From Anaerolineales bacterium (GTDB lineage Bacteria; Chloroflexota; Anaerolineae; Anaerolineales; E44-bin32): a stretch of 9,531 bases of DNA. Under the pieces are notes generated by a model. It did not search any database. It worked only from the letters and a program-made list of their open reading frames with translations, and was not told the DNA's origin. The DNA is taken from the NCBI GenBank assembly GCA_023250385.1, contig JAHFAU010000065.1, positions 1 to 9,531 on the forward strand, in the 5' to 3' direction. Made by a program: the position numbers and the translations under genes. This document shows positions 1 through 7,576 of this stretch, in pieces. The stretch's first letter is position 1. Every line of letters starts with the position of its first letter.

Positions 1-355
1 GGACGGCCTCATAGTCATCGGGAGGACGGCGACAGCCGGCCGGCTCCGGAAACGACTCCGCTAGCAGCCCATCCGGCCGGGCCAGAGGTACTGCAAGCGA
101 ATCTGACGGCGCGACGACAGCAGAATAAAGGCCCGTCAGCTGGAAATCTATAGGTAGGAGGTTTTCCCGGCTGGCCAGGGCCAGGCGAGGTTGAACAGAA
201 ACGGGAGAATCGGCTTGGGCCGTCATCCGGTGCCCGCCCATAGTCAAAACTGGGGCAAGCAGGAATAGGATGAGGAACGGCTTCGCCAGCGCGATCAAGC
301 TACCGGCGGTAAAAACCAGAGCGGCGGAGCCCTTGGAGCCCCTGGCCACTCTCAT
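1..355 (-). CDS. Partial secreted protein of unknown function (N-terminal part)
   Basis: An ATG at 355 opens a minus-strand frame of 118 codons with no stop before the window edge, so the 3' end is missing. An in-frame TGA lies upstream at about 430-432 and no other ATG, GTG or TTG lies between, which supports this start, though no strong ribosome binding site is visible. The product begins with basic residues (MRVARGSK), then a hydrophobic stretch at about residues 11-39 (including FLILFLLAPVL). A good signal peptidase I site, AQA before Asp, falls at residues 46-49. The visible mature part is Pro/Ala/Leu-rich (QPRLALASRENLLPIDFQLTG and similar) and I recognise no domain. I infer an exported or membrane-anchored protein. 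It is transcribed divergently from hutH, and an intrinsic terminator lies 58 nt upstream of its start on the same strand. Function unknown; that it is a real gene is likely but rests on the open frame and signal peptide only. Confidence 0.55.
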   Translation of the reverse strand, partial: MRVARGSKGSAALVFTAGSLIALAKPFLILFLLAPVLTMGGHRMTAQADSPVSVQPRLALASRENLLPIDFQLTGLYSAVVAPSDSLAVPLARPDGLLAESFPEPAGCRRPPDDYEAV

Positions 356-405
356 GCCAGCGCCATCCCGGGTGCAGTGTGAGACAGCATGTCCAGTGTC
401 GACCC

Positions 406-434
406 AACAAAAGGCCGGTCATTTCCGACCGGCC
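406..434 (-). terminator. Intrinsic terminator or attenuator (minus strand)
   Basis: GGCCGGTC (413-420) and GACCGGCC (427-434) form a perfect 8-bp GC-rich stem with a 6-nt loop. Read on the minus strand, the stem is followed directly by TTTTGTT (412-406), the classical Rho-independent layout; on the plus strand no T tract follows. It would end a transcript entering from the right, yet it lies just upstream of the minus-strand gene starting at 355. It therefore either ends a small unannotated transcript from 435-700 or works as an attenuator in that gene's leader. Confidence 0.7.
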
Positions 435-446
435 CCGATCAAAGTA

Positions 447-469
447 GCATGAAAGTGGCGCCCTCATGC
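447..469. repeat. Inverted repeat (hairpin) beside the terminator
   Basis: GCATGA (447-452) and TCATGC (464-469) are perfect inverted copies with an 11-nt loop that contains the palindrome GGCGCC (457-462). Only 12 nt separate it from the terminator stem at 413-434, so on the minus strand the two hairpins would form in tandem. A 6-bp stem alone could arise by chance; its position is what makes it notable. Confidence 0.4.
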
Positions 470-632
470 TTACACTTGCCTCACACATTCCCGATGAGTC
501 AGGGACAACGTGCCTTTCTCGAACTCTGCCTTGGCCCTCACGATCCAGGCATCGTCCGCAGCGCAGACGTCCTCAGAGCATCAATGGAGCACCGACAGAA
601 CTTGGTTAGTGCTTTGGCCCCAGGAGCCGAAG

Positions 633-638
633 TACAAT
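633..638 (+). promoter_or_regulatory. Candidate -10 element for the hut genes
   Basis: TACAAT at 633-638 matches five of six bases of the sigma-70-type -10 consensus and lies 75 nt upstream of the hutH start. No good -35 element sits at 16-18 nt spacing (TGCTTT at 17 nt is poor), so this is only a weak candidate. No clear operator was found. Confidence 0.2.
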
Positions 639-713
639 CCGGTCTGCCGAGGGCGGGATCAACCGGAATGAGGGCGGTTGGCAGGGTGCTTTCTCAGCTG
701 AAGAAAGGGATGC

Positions 714-2270
714 GTGTTAAAGCTGACCGGTGAGGACCTGACGATCGAGCAGGTCGTGGCCGTCGCCAGGAATCGCGAGCCGGTGGGAGAACTGCCCGAA
801 GCGGCGCGAGATCGGATGCAAGCCAGCCGGACCTGGATCGAGGATGCGATCCGCAAGGACGCGGCACCTATCTATGGCGTGACTACCGGATTCGGGCCGC
901 TCGCCCAAGTCCGGATCGCGCCAGAGCAGGCCCGCCGGCTCTCCCGCAACCTAATCCTCTCCTCGGTGGCTGGCGTCGGACCGCCGCTGCCGGCCGACAT
1001 CGTGCGGGCCATGCTGCTGATCCGGGTCAACACGTTCGCCAAAGGTCTCTCCGGTGTCCGGCCGGTGTTGGCGGACACTCTGATTCGAATGCTGAACTCC
1101 GGTGTGATCCCCCATGTCCCGGCCAAGGGGTCGCTCGGAGCGAGCGGCGACCTCGCACCGCTAGCCCATATCGCAGCGGTACTCTCGCTGGACCCCGACC
1201 CTCAGGCGGACGGATACAGCGGGCAAGCCTGGTTTGACGGGGAGTTGCTTGGTGGGGCCGAGGCGATGCAGCGGGCCGGGATCGAACGGGTCGAGCTCGA
1301 GGCCAAAGAGGGCTTGGGCCTGACCAACGGGACCAACTTCATGGCCGCGGCCGCTGCGTTCGGCGTGTACGACGCAGAGAACCTGCTGCGCCACGCCGAG
1401 ATTGCCGCCGCCCTCAGTTTCGAAGCGCTGCTGGGGACCACCGCCGCGCTCGACGAACGGCTGCACCGCGCCAACACCCAACCGGGTCAGGTCGCGACCG
1501 CTGTACTGCTTCGGCGGCTGCTGCATGGAAGCCAACTCGTCGACTCGCGCCCCGGCCGGGTCCAGGACGCCTACAGCCTGCGCTGCACTCCACAGGTGAT
1601 TGGCCCGGTTCGAGATATGTTGGCGTTCCTGCGTGAACGAGTGACCGGGGCGCTGAATGCCGCGACCGACAACCCCCTATTTTTCGGCGACTCCGGTTCG
1701 ATCTCGGGTGGCAACTTCCACGGCCAGGGGCTCGCCCTGTGGCTGGACGTGCTCGGTGTCGCGACGGCTCAGCTCGGATCGATCTCAGAGCGAAGGACGT
1801 TTCGAATGACGACTCCGGAACTCAACGAAGGACTCCCGTCGATGTTGGTCCCCAATGCCGGCTTAGACAGCGGATTGATGATGCCGCAATACACCGCGGC
1901 GGCGCTCGTCTCGGACAACAAGACCCTGGCTCATCCGGACTCGGTCGATTCGATTCCCTCCAGCGCCAACCAAGAAGACCATGTCAGCATGGGGGCGAAC
2001 GCCGCCCGGCACGCCTTGGAGATTCTCGATAACGTGCGGCTGATCCTGGCGGTTGAGCTGCTGACCGCCGCGCAGGGGATCGACTTGCGGCCGGAAGGTC
2101 CGAGCAAGCTCGGGCGGGGCACGGCGGCCGCCCACCGGCGGATCCGTGAGGCGGTCTCATTCCTCGACCACGATCGGGCCCTCACTCCAGATATCGAGGC
2201 CCTGGCCAATTTAATCGGGTCAGAGCAGTTGGTGCAGGCCGTCCGCGCGGCGATCGACGGAGAACTCTAG
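714..2270 (+). CDS. hutH: Histidine ammonia-lyase (variant active site)
   Basis: Deaminates L-histidine to trans-urocanate, the first step of histidine degradation, in the cytosol. The 518-aa product has the family hallmarks: YGVTTGFG at 54-61, the ASG triad at 143-145 (within [14 protein letters not shown]) that cyclises to the MIO electrophile, NGT at 205-207, YSLR at 287-290, TDNPLFF at 318-324, GGNFHG at 332-337 and [11 protein letters not shown] at 417-427. Tyr54, Ser144, Tyr287, Arg290 and Glu421 match catalytic positions of the Pseudomonas putida enzyme (Tyr53, Ser143, Tyr280, Arg283, Glu414, numbering from memory). Oddly, the position of its His83 is Ser84 here ([10 protein letters not shown]), and NGT is followed by Asn, not the usual Gln. 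The start is GTG with a purine-rich GAAAGGGA ending only 3-4 nt before it; an out-of-frame ATG at 710 overlaps. The downstream urocanase gene argues strongly for histidine as substrate; another aromatic amino acid lyase or aminomutase is the alternative. Confidence 0.9.
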   Translation: MLKLTGEDLTIEQVVAVARNREPVGELPEAARDRMQASRTWIEDAIRKDAAPIYGVTTGFGPLAQVRIAPEQARRLSRNLILSSVAGVGPPLPADIVRAMLLIRVNTFAKGLSGVRPVLADTLIRMLNSGVIPHVPAKGSLGASGDLAPLAHIAAVLSLDPDPQADGYSGQAWFDGELLGGAEAMQRAGIERVELEAKEGLGLTNGTNFMAAAAAFGVYDAENLLRHAEIAAALSFEALLGTTAALDERLHRANTQPGQVATAVLLRRLLHGSQLVDSRPGRVQDAYSLRCTPQVIGPVRDMLAFLRERVTGALNAATDNPLFFGDSGSISGGNFHGQGLALWLDVLGVATAQLGSISERRTFRMTTPELNEGLPSMLVPNAGLDSGLMMPQYTAAALVSDNKTLAHPDSVDSIPSSANQEDHVSMGANAARHALEILDNVRLILAVELLTAAQGIDLRPEGPSKLGRGTAAAHRRIREAVSFLDHDRALTPDIEALANLIGSEQLVQAVRAAIDGEL

Positions 2271-2361
2271 GCAACAACCCGAAGCCGGCGCCGGACCCGA
2301 TCTCCGGATGGCGGCTCTAATCCCAATCCTACGCGACGCTTATGAAAGGAGCCAGTCTCGG

Positions 2362-4041
2362 ATGAGCGGTGGAAAGGTGGCCGGTCGCCTACCGGTCAGG
2401 GCAGCCCGTGGAACCGACCTCTCCTGCAAGGGCTGGCAGCAGGAAGCGGCGCTGCGGATGTTAATGAACAATCTCGATCCGGAGGTCGCGGAACGGCCGG
2501 ACGATCTCATCGTTTATGGCGGGCGCGGCCAGGCCGCTCGCAGCTGGGAGGCCTTTGAGGCGATCGTGGCCTCGCTGCGAACGCTCGAGGGCGATGAGAC
2601 CCTCCTGGTCCAATCCGGAAAGCCGGTAGCCGTGTTTCGAACCCACCCGGACGCGCCGCGGGTCTTGCTCGCCAATTCGAACCTAGTGCCGCACTGGGCG
2701 ACCCAGGCCCATTTCGAAGAGCTGGCTGCCAAAGGCCTGATGATGTACGGCCAAATGACCGCCGGCAGCTGGATCTACATTGGCACCCAGGGGATCCTCC
2801 AGGGAACCTATGAGACTCTGGGATCGCTCGCCGCCCAGCACGGGTGGCCGAGCCTGAAGGGCAAGCTGGTGCTGACCGCCGGGCTGGGCGGCATGGGGGG
2901 AGCCCAACCGCTGGCCATCACGATGAATGAAGGCGTGGGTCTAATCGTAGAAGTAGATCCGGCCCGGGCCAGGCGGCGACTGGAGTCCGGGTACCTTGAT
3001 CAGGTCGTCGATACGCTGGAAGAGGCGATGACCGTGCTCGAGGAAGCCCGCGACGCCGGGGAACCGAAATCGGTCGGGCTGATCGCCAACGCGGCCGATA
3101 TTTACTCCGAGCTGGTGATCCGGGGAGTCACGCCGGACGTCGTGACGGACCAGACGCCGGCCCACGACCCGCTTGCCTACGTGCCGCACGGGATGAGCCT
3201 CGAGGAGGCCAATCGGCTGCGGGTTTCGGAGCCGGAGGCCTACTCCCGAGCGAGCGCAAAGTCTATGGCGCGCCAGGTCGAGGCAATGCTGTCGTTTCAG
3301 TCGCGGGGCGCGGTCGTCTTTGACTACGGCAACAACCTGCGTCAGCGGGCCTTGGATGCCGGAGTTCAGAATGCCTTCGATTATCCGGGGTTCGTGCCTG
3401 CCTACATCCGGCCGCTGTTCTGCCAGGGCAAAGGCCCGTTCCGTTGGGTGGCCCTTTCCGGCGATCCGCAGGACATCTACCGGACCGACGAGGCGATCAT
3501 GGCGCTCTTTCCCGAGGACGTGCATCTTCATCGCTGGCTGCGGCTGGCGCGCGAGCGGGTGAAGTTCCAAGGGCTGCCGGCCCGGATCTGCTGGCTGGGC
3601 TACGGCGAACGGGCCGCGGCAGGGGCGCGGTTCAATACCATGGTCGGAAGCGGTGAACTTAGCGCCCCAATCGTGATCGGCCGGGACCATCTCGACGGTG
3701 GCTCGGTCGCCAGTCCGAACCGAGAAACCGAGGGCATGCTGGATGGGAGCGACGCCGTCTCTGACTGGCCGCTGCTTAATGCGCTGTTGAACGCGGTGGC
3801 GGGCGCCACCTGGGTCTCGTTTCACCACGGGGGCGGGGTGGGGATCGGGTTCTCCCAACACGCGGGCCAGGTGATCGTGGCCGACGGCACGCCGGAGGCG
3901 GCCCGCCGGCTCGAGCGGGTGCTGACAACCGACCCCGGCCTGGCGATCGTCCGCCATGCCGACGCCGGTTATCCAGAAGCGATCGAGGCTGCTCGCCGCT
4001 ACGGCATTCAAATGCCATCGCTGCGGGATCCCGCGTCCTGA
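2362..4041 (+). CDS. hutU: Urocanate hydratase (urocanase)
   Basis: Converts urocanate to 4-imidazolone-5-propionate with tightly bound NAD+ acting as electrophile, the second step of histidine degradation. From ATG 2362 the protein has 559 aa, the normal urocanase length, and begins MSGG; an upstream in-frame ATG at 2308 would add 18 unconserved residues. AAAGGAG at 2345-2351 lies 10 nt before ATG 2362 and supports it. Visible motifs: [20 protein letters not shown] near the N-terminus (about 21-40), the NAD-binding loop [10 protein letters not shown] (174-183), FDYGNN (320-325), CWLGYGER with Cys410, identical in position to the P. putida active-site Cys410, and [16 protein letters not shown] (487-502). 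It follows hutH by 91 nt on the same strand, so the two probably form one transcript. No truncation or missing key residue is seen. hutI and the later steps are not in the window. Confidence 0.96.
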   Translation: MSGGKVAGRLPVRAARGTDLSCKGWQQEAALRMLMNNLDPEVAERPDDLIVYGGRGQAARSWEAFEAIVASLRTLEGDETLLVQSGKPVAVFRTHPDAPRVLLANSNLVPHWATQAHFEELAAKGLMMYGQMTAGSWIYIGTQGILQGTYETLGSLAAQHGWPSLKGKLVLTAGLGGMGGAQPLAITMNEGVGLIVEVDPARARRRLESGYLDQVVDTLEEAMTVLEEARDAGEPKSVGLIANAADIYSELVIRGVTPDVVTDQTPAHDPLAYVPHGMSLEEANRLRVSEPEAYSRASAKSMARQVEAMLSFQSRGAVVFDYGNNLRQRALDAGVQNAFDYPGFVPAYIRPLFCQGKGPFRWVALSGDPQDIYRTDEAIMALFPEDVHLHRWLRLARERVKFQGLPARICWLGYGERAAAGARFNTMVGSGELSAPIVIGRDHLDGGSVASPNRETEGMLDGSDAVSDWPLLNALLNAVAGATWVSFHHGGGVGIGFSQHAGQVIVADGTPEAARRLERVLTTDPGLAIVRHADAGYPEAIEAARRYGIQMPSLRDPAS

Positions 4042-4070
4042 GCCGCGAATCTTCGGTCAAAATCCTCGGC

Positions 4071-4079
4071 TGATATAAT
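4071..4079 (+). promoter_or_regulatory. Extended -10 promoter for the tRNA gene
   Basis: TGATATAAT is a perfect extended -10 (TG, one base, TATAAT at 4074-4079). A -35 is barely recognisable (TTCGGT at 4052-4057, 16-nt spacer), which is tolerated with an extended -10. Transcription would start near 4086-4088, about 24 nt before the tRNA 5' end, and lies in the short gap after hutU. The downstream epimerase gene may share this promoter. Confidence 0.7.
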
Positions 4080-4110
4080 CGCCATCGCGACTTGCCCCGG
4101 TGGTGAGCAT

Positions 4111-4182
4111 GGCGAGGTAGCTCAATGGCAGAGCAGGGGATTCATAAGCCCTTGGTTGGGAGTTCAAATCTCCCCCTCGCCA
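4111..4182 (+). tRNA. tRNA-Met, anticodon CAT (elongator type)
   Basis: The full cloverleaf can be folded by hand. The acceptor GGCGAGG (4111-4117) pairs perfectly with CCTCGCC (4175-4181) and the discriminator base is A4182. The D stem is GCTC/GAGC (4120-4123, 4131-4134). The anticodon loop TTCATAA (4141-4147) has CAT at 4143-4145. The T arm is GGGAG-TTCAAAT-CTCCC (4158-4174). The 3' CCA is not encoded, since the next bases are CCT. The initiator hallmarks, an unpaired first acceptor position and three consecutive G-C pairs next to the anticodon loop, are absent, so this is an elongator Met tRNA. A CAT-anticodon Ile tRNA carrying lysidine cannot be excluded by eye. The anticodon stem has an A-G mismatch next to the loop (4140/4148) and a G-T pair at its base (4136/4152). 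Confidence 0.93.
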
Positions 4183-4224
4183 CCTCTCAGATAAGCACAC
4201 AACCGCAAAACAGGTAGATCCCGC

Positions 4225-5316
4225 TTGCAGCAACAACAGTCGGTCCCTGGTCAGGCCAAGGGTCAGGTTGGGGTGCCCAAATCATTTCTCATAACCGGGG
4301 GAGCCGGTTGCCTAGGGATCAATCTGACCCGATTCCTCCTTGCGAAAGGTCAGACCGTCACTTCGTTGGACATTTCTGAACTCGACTACACCGACGTGAG
4401 GGATCGAATTAATACGATTCGGGGCGATATCCGCGACCCGACCATCGTCGATGCTGCTATGAGGGGAGTTCAGATCGTGGTCCATGCGGCTGCCGCGCTG
4501 CCGCTCTACGAACCCCACGAAATCTTCTCGACGGATGTGGGAGGGGCCCGGAACCTGCTCGAGGCCGCATATACCCACGGCGTCGAACGCTTCATCCATA
4601 TCTCGTCATCCGCCGTCTATGGGATCCCTGACCATCATCCTTTGATCGAGAACGACCGGCTCCACGGAGTGGGCCCCTACGGCCAGGCCAAAGTCGATGC
4701 CGAAGGGATCTGTGAAGAGTACCGGGCGAAGGGGATGTGCGTTCCCATCTTGAGGCCGAAGTCCTTCCTCGGTCCGGAGCGGTTGGGAATCTTCGCAATG
4801 CTGTACGAGTGGGCCAAGGATGGAAAGAACTTTCCCGTCTTGGGATCAGGCAACCAGCCCTATCAGTTTCTTGATGTGGAGGATCTGTGCGAGGCGGTCT
4901 GGCTGTGCGCGACGCTCCCCCAGAGTATAACCAACGACAACTTCAACATCGGCGCGAAGCAATTCGGGTCCCCAAGGAGTGACTTCCAGGCGCTCCTCGA
5001 CTACGCCGGCCATGGTAAGCGAATTGTCTCCATTCCGGAGCTGCCCGGCATTCTGGCTCTGCGAGCCGTTGAAAAGCTTGGCCTCTCGCCCCTATACCCG
5101 TGGATCTACGAAACCATCGGCAAAGAGTCCTTCCTTTCGATCGAAAAGGCAGAGCGGACGCTGGGGTTTCGCCCACGATACTCGAACGAAGAATCGTTGA
5201 TTCGGAACTATGAGTGGTATCTAGAGAACGAAGAGCGATTCGCAGGGTTATCCGGGATCACCCACCGGATGCCGTGGGCGCAGGGGATCCTCAAGTTGCT
5301 TAAGAGCTTCTTCTAG
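4225..5316 (+). CDS. NAD(P)-dependent epimerase/dehydratase (extended SDR)
   Basis: A 363-aa extended short-chain dehydrogenase/reductase. Visible are the Rossmann loop TGGAGCLG (24-31) after the first beta strand, Asp49 ending the second strand (likely contact of the NAD ribose), GD at 68-69, HAAA at 87-90, the catalytic-side strand SSSAVYG (127-133) and the YxxxK pair Tyr152/Lys156 (YGQAK). The nucleotide-sugar or 3-beta-hydroxysteroid-type substrate cannot be told. The protein ends in an amphipathic, basic and hydrophobic tail ([10 protein letters not shown], 354-363) that could touch the membrane. The start is uncertain: TTG 4225 has AGGTAG 10 nt upstream, while GTG 4273 would begin directly before the Rossmann strand, giving 347 aa, the more usual N-terminus for this family. 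It lies 42 nt after the tRNA with no terminator between and probably shares its promoter. Its stop overlaps that of hemL. Base composition looks slightly more AT-rich than the neighbours. Specific function unknown. Confidence 0.88.
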   Translation: MQQQQSVPGQAKGQVGVPKSFLITGGAGCLGINLTRFLLAKGQTVTSLDISELDYTDVRDRINTIRGDIRDPTIVDAAMRGVQIVVHAAAALPLYEPHEIFSTDVGGARNLLEAAYTHGVERFIHISSSAVYGIPDHHPLIENDRLHGVGPYGQAKVDAEGICEEYRAKGMCVPILRPKSFLGPERLGIFAMLYEWAKDGKNFPVLGSGNQPYQFLDVEDLCEAVWLCATLPQSITNDNFNIGAKQFGSPRSDFQALLDYAGHGKRIVSIPELPGILALRAVEKLGLSPLYPWIYETIGKESFLSIEKAERTLGFRPRYSNEESLIRNYEWYLENEERFAGLSGITHRMPWAQGILKLLKSFF

Positions 5317-6599
5317 GCCAGGTTGGCGAACGCGTTCCGCGCCGCTTCCAGGGTGGCCCCGATGTCGGCGTCGGTGTGAGCTGCGGATAAGAACCCGGCC
5401 TCAAACTGCGATGGCGCCAAATACACACCGGCTTCAAGCATGGAACGAAAGTAGGCCGCATACCGCTCGGTATTGCAGCTGCTTGCAGTCTCCCAGTCCC
5501 GGACCGGCACCTCGCTGAAAAACAGGGTGAACATAGTGCCTACCCGGTTGCAATGGACCTTCACACCGCTTTTCCGACCCGCCTCAATCAAGCCATTGCT
5601 CAGCGCCGCGGTTCGCCGTTCGATCTCATCCCACAGACCCTCTTGGCGCAGGATCCTGAGCGTCACTATCCCCGCGGTCATGGCGAGCGGGTTTCCGGAC
5701 AAAGTTCCGGCCTGGTAAACCGGGCCTGCGGGCGCGACCATCTCCATAATCTCGCGCAGACCTCCGTAAGCACCAACAGGCAACCCTCCACCGATCACCT
5801 TCCCCAGCGTCGTGAGGTCCGGTCGAACGTCATAGAGGGCCTGCGCGCCACCTAAATGAACCCGAAACCCGGTCATGACCTCGTCGAATACCAGCAGTGC
5901 CCCCTCCCGACGCGTGATCTCCCTTAGCCCTTCCAGGAACCCACTCATGGGCGGAACCACCCCCATGTTCCCGGCGACCGGTTCCACGATGACAGCGGCG
6001 ATCCGGTCCACGTGCGCCTCGAAGATCCGTCGGACCGAGTTCAAGTCGTTGAAGCGGGCCACCAGCGTGTCCTGCGCCACCGCAGGTGGGACGCCCGGTG
6101 AGTCGGGAAGGCCAAGGGTGGCGACGCCGGAACCGGCCTTGACTAGCAGTAGATCGGCATGCCCGTGGTAGCAGCCGGCGAATTTGATGATCTTGTCTTT
6201 ACCCGTGTAGGCCCGGGCCAGACGCAGGGCAGTCATCGTCCCCTCGGTCCCGGAGTTCACGAACCGAATCATTTCAATGCTCGGAATGAAATCTCGAATC
6301 AACCTCGCAAGTTCATGTTCCAGCTCACTGGGGGCACCATACGACGTGCCACGCCCCGCGGCTTCTCGAACTGCTTTGACGACCTCGGGGTGGGCGTGGC
6401 CGAGAATTAAGGGACCCCAGGAAAGCACGTAGTCGATGTAACGGTTGCCATCCACATCGACGATGTGGGCCCCTTCTCCATACTCGATGAAGCGTGGACT
6501 CCCTCCGACCGCGCCAAATGCTCTTACTGGTGAATCTACGCCACCTGGGATGATCTCAAGCGCCGCCCTGAACAAATTTTGCGATCGTGTGACGTTCAT
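5313..6599 (-). CDS. hemL: Glutamate-1-semialdehyde 2,1-aminomutase
   Basis: Converts glutamate-1-semialdehyde to 5-aminolevulinate by a PLP/PMP mechanism, the last step of the C5 (tRNA-Glu) route. The 428-aa length is normal. The fold-type I aminotransferase signatures are clear: [12 protein letters not shown] (60-71), [11 protein letters not shown] (112-122), GCYHGHAD (142-149), FDEVMTGFR (238-246, Asp239 for the PLP pyridine nitrogen) and [17 protein letters not shown] (264-280), with Lys267 as the Schiff-base lysine. Gly120 stands where many homologues have Ala in SGTEA, a minor change. ATG 6599 gives the usual [14 protein letters not shown] N-terminus, but no strong ribosome binding site precedes it. 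The gene is last in the heme operon, 35 nt after hemH. The C5 enzyme implies that this organism makes aminolevulinate through HemA/HemL and not through ALA synthase. The stop TAG shares CTAG with the stop of the convergent epimerase gene. Confidence 0.96.
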   Translation of the reverse strand: MNVTRSQNLFRAALEIIPGGVDSPVRAFGAVGGSPRFIEYGEGAHIVDVDGNRYIDYVLSWGPLILGHAHPEVVKAVREAAGRGTSYGAPSELEHELARLIRDFIPSIEMIRFVNSGTEGTMTALRLARAYTGKDKIIKFAGCYHGHADLLLVKAGSGVATLGLPDSPGVPPAVAQDTLVARFNDLNSVRRIFEAHVDRIAAVIVEPVAGNMGVVPPMSGFLEGLREITRREGALLVFDEVMTGFRVHLGGAQALYDVRPDLTTLGKVIGGGLPVGAYGGLREIMEMVAPAGPVYQAGTLSGNPLAMTAGIVTLRILRQEGLWDEIERRTAALSNGLIEAGRKSGVKVHCNRVGTMFTLFFSEVPVRDWETASSCNTERYAAYFRSMLEAGVYLAPSQFEAGFLSAAHTDADIGATLEAARNAFANLA

Positions 6600-6634
6600 C
6601 GGTTCCAGTCAGAGGCGGGTTACCGTGTGGTCCC

Positions 6635-7576
6635 TCATCGCCAATCGCGCTCCATGATTGACTGCATCACGAGTCGGGCGAGACTGGACATCATCGCCGG
6701 CTCTGCGCCAGGCATCTCGATTCGCTCGAGCCTCCCGCCAGCAGCCTCAACTTGACGCTTGAATTCGATATCGACGTCGTAGAGGATCTCGACATGCTCG
6801 CTGATGAAGCCGATCGGAACTACCAGGAACTGTCTTGCCCCCTCCTCGATCAACGAAAGCATGAGGTCGCCGGCGTCGGGGCCGAGCCAGGGCTCCGGGG
6901 TCATGGCCGCGCTTTGGTAGGCGAGGTGCGACCGCAGGTCTGGAAAACGAACCTTGAGCGCCCGGACCGTCACCTGGAGCTCATCGGGGTACGGGTCGCC
7001 CCATTCCAGGATCCGCGAGGGGAGGCTGTGAGCGGTGAGAATTAGATCCACCTCAGCTGCCCCGCGGGCAGCAAAGCGAGCCAGCCCTGCCCGGATCTTC
7101 GCCTCCAGCGTATCCAAGTAGCCGGGATCGTCCTTCCAGCTGTCGATCCGTGCGACGTCCACGGGAATGGATCGATCTAGTAACGCTTGGCTGATCCGGT
7201 CGAAATAGCCCCCAATGCTCATCCGAGAGTAGTGCGGGGCCATGACGATGCCGACTAGCCTCTGAATACCGGAGCGCTCGATCTCTGAGACCGCCTCCGA
7301 TATGAATGGATGCCAGTGCTTCATTCCAACGAAGACCCGGCATGCAGGAGGACCATGCGCATCGAGCGCGGCTTGTAGCGCGTCGGCCTGGGCCTGGGTC
7401 TCCTCCAGAATGGGAGACCGGCCCCCAATCATCTCGTAGCGGTGCCTAATCTCCTCGACGACCGAATCTGGGGTAGGCCGCCCAGCTCGAATGTCCAGCA
7501 GATAAGGCTGCACCTCCTCGATACGGTTCGGGCCACCATAGGCCATGACCAGAACGGCGATTGGCGGTTGACTCAC
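6635..7576 (-). CDS. hemH: Ferrochelatase, coproporphyrin type
   Basis: Inserts Fe(II) into the porphyrin; beside ChdC its substrate is expected to be coproporphyrin III, forming coproheme (the CpfC role). The 313 aa match Bacillus-type length. Visible: MAYGGP at 11-16 with Tyr13, the GMKHWHPF loop (84-91), the metal-binding His183 in TAHSLP (181-186) and Glu260 in GFISEHVE (256-263). Tyr13 and His183 fall at the same numbers as in the Bacillus subtilis enzyme, and Glu260 corresponds to its Glu264. The only cysteine in the protein is Cys79, so there is no [2Fe-2S] cluster as in some actinobacterial and eukaryotic enzymes, and no C-terminal membrane tail. The start is GTG, overlapping the TGA of hemE by 4 bases (GTGA), a layout for translational coupling; only a GAGG close to the start resembles an RBS. 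Cytosolic or membrane-associated action is known for the family, not seen here. Confidence 0.95.
   Translation of the reverse strand: MSQPPIAVLVMAYGGPNRIEEVQPYLLDIRAGRPTPDSVVEEIRHRYEMIGGRSPILEETQAQADALQAALDAHGPPACRVFVGMKHWHPFISEAVSEIERSGIQRLVGIVMAPHYSRMSIGGYFDRISQALLDRSIPVDVARIDSWKDDPGYLDTLEAKIRAGLARFAARGAAEVDLILTAHSLPSRILEWGDPYPDELQVTVRALKVRFPDLRSHLAYQSAAMTPEPWLGPDAGDLMLSLIEEGARQFLVVPIGFISEHVEILYDVDIEFKRQVEAAGGRLERIEMPGAEPAMMSSLARLVMQSIMERDWR

Larger units (their letters stand above)
356..713. other. Intergenic region between the divergent secreted-protein gene and hutH
   Basis: This 358-base stretch holds no convincing gene. It contains a minus-strand terminator hairpin (413-434), a second hairpin (447-469), a short minus-strand frame ending at 470, and the leader of hutH with a TACAAT hexamer at 633-638. 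Frames on either strand here (270-452 plus, 300-488 minus, 389-733 plus) run through the hairpins, lack recognisable motifs and have poor start contexts, so I treat them as non-coding. Confidence 0.6.

Noticed and set aside
300..488. A 62-codon minus-strand frame upstream of the secreted gene
   Set aside because: It runs through the terminator hairpin and overlaps the signal-peptide frame out of phase, with no motif or ribosome binding site.
389..733. A 114-codon plus-strand frame before hutH
   Set aside because: No domain is recognisable, it crosses two hairpins and overlaps the hutH start; the composition does not look like a protein.
2285..2294. Palindrome CCGGCGCCGG in the hutH-hutU gap as operator or attenuator
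   Set aside because: Short GC-only palindromes are expected by chance at this composition and no T tract or repeat partner follows.
2308..2361. Upstream in-frame ATG that would extend hutU by 18 residues
   Set aside because: The family N-terminus and the AAAGGAG site both favour ATG 2362; the extra residues have no match to known urocanase starts.
2941..4011. A 356-codon minus-strand open frame antisense to hutU
   Set aside because: It is fully inside the well-conserved hutU gene, has no recognisable motif, and long antisense frames are common in GC-rich coding DNA.
4023..4034. Perfect palindrome GCGGGATCCCGC near the end of hutU considered as a terminator
   Set aside because: It lies inside the coding region, leaves almost no loop and is not followed by a T tract.
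4111..5316. tRNA gene as an integration site with the epimerase as cargo
   Set aside because: No integrase, no direct repeat of the tRNA 3' end was found by eye in the window, and the flanking genes are ordinary housekeeping genes.
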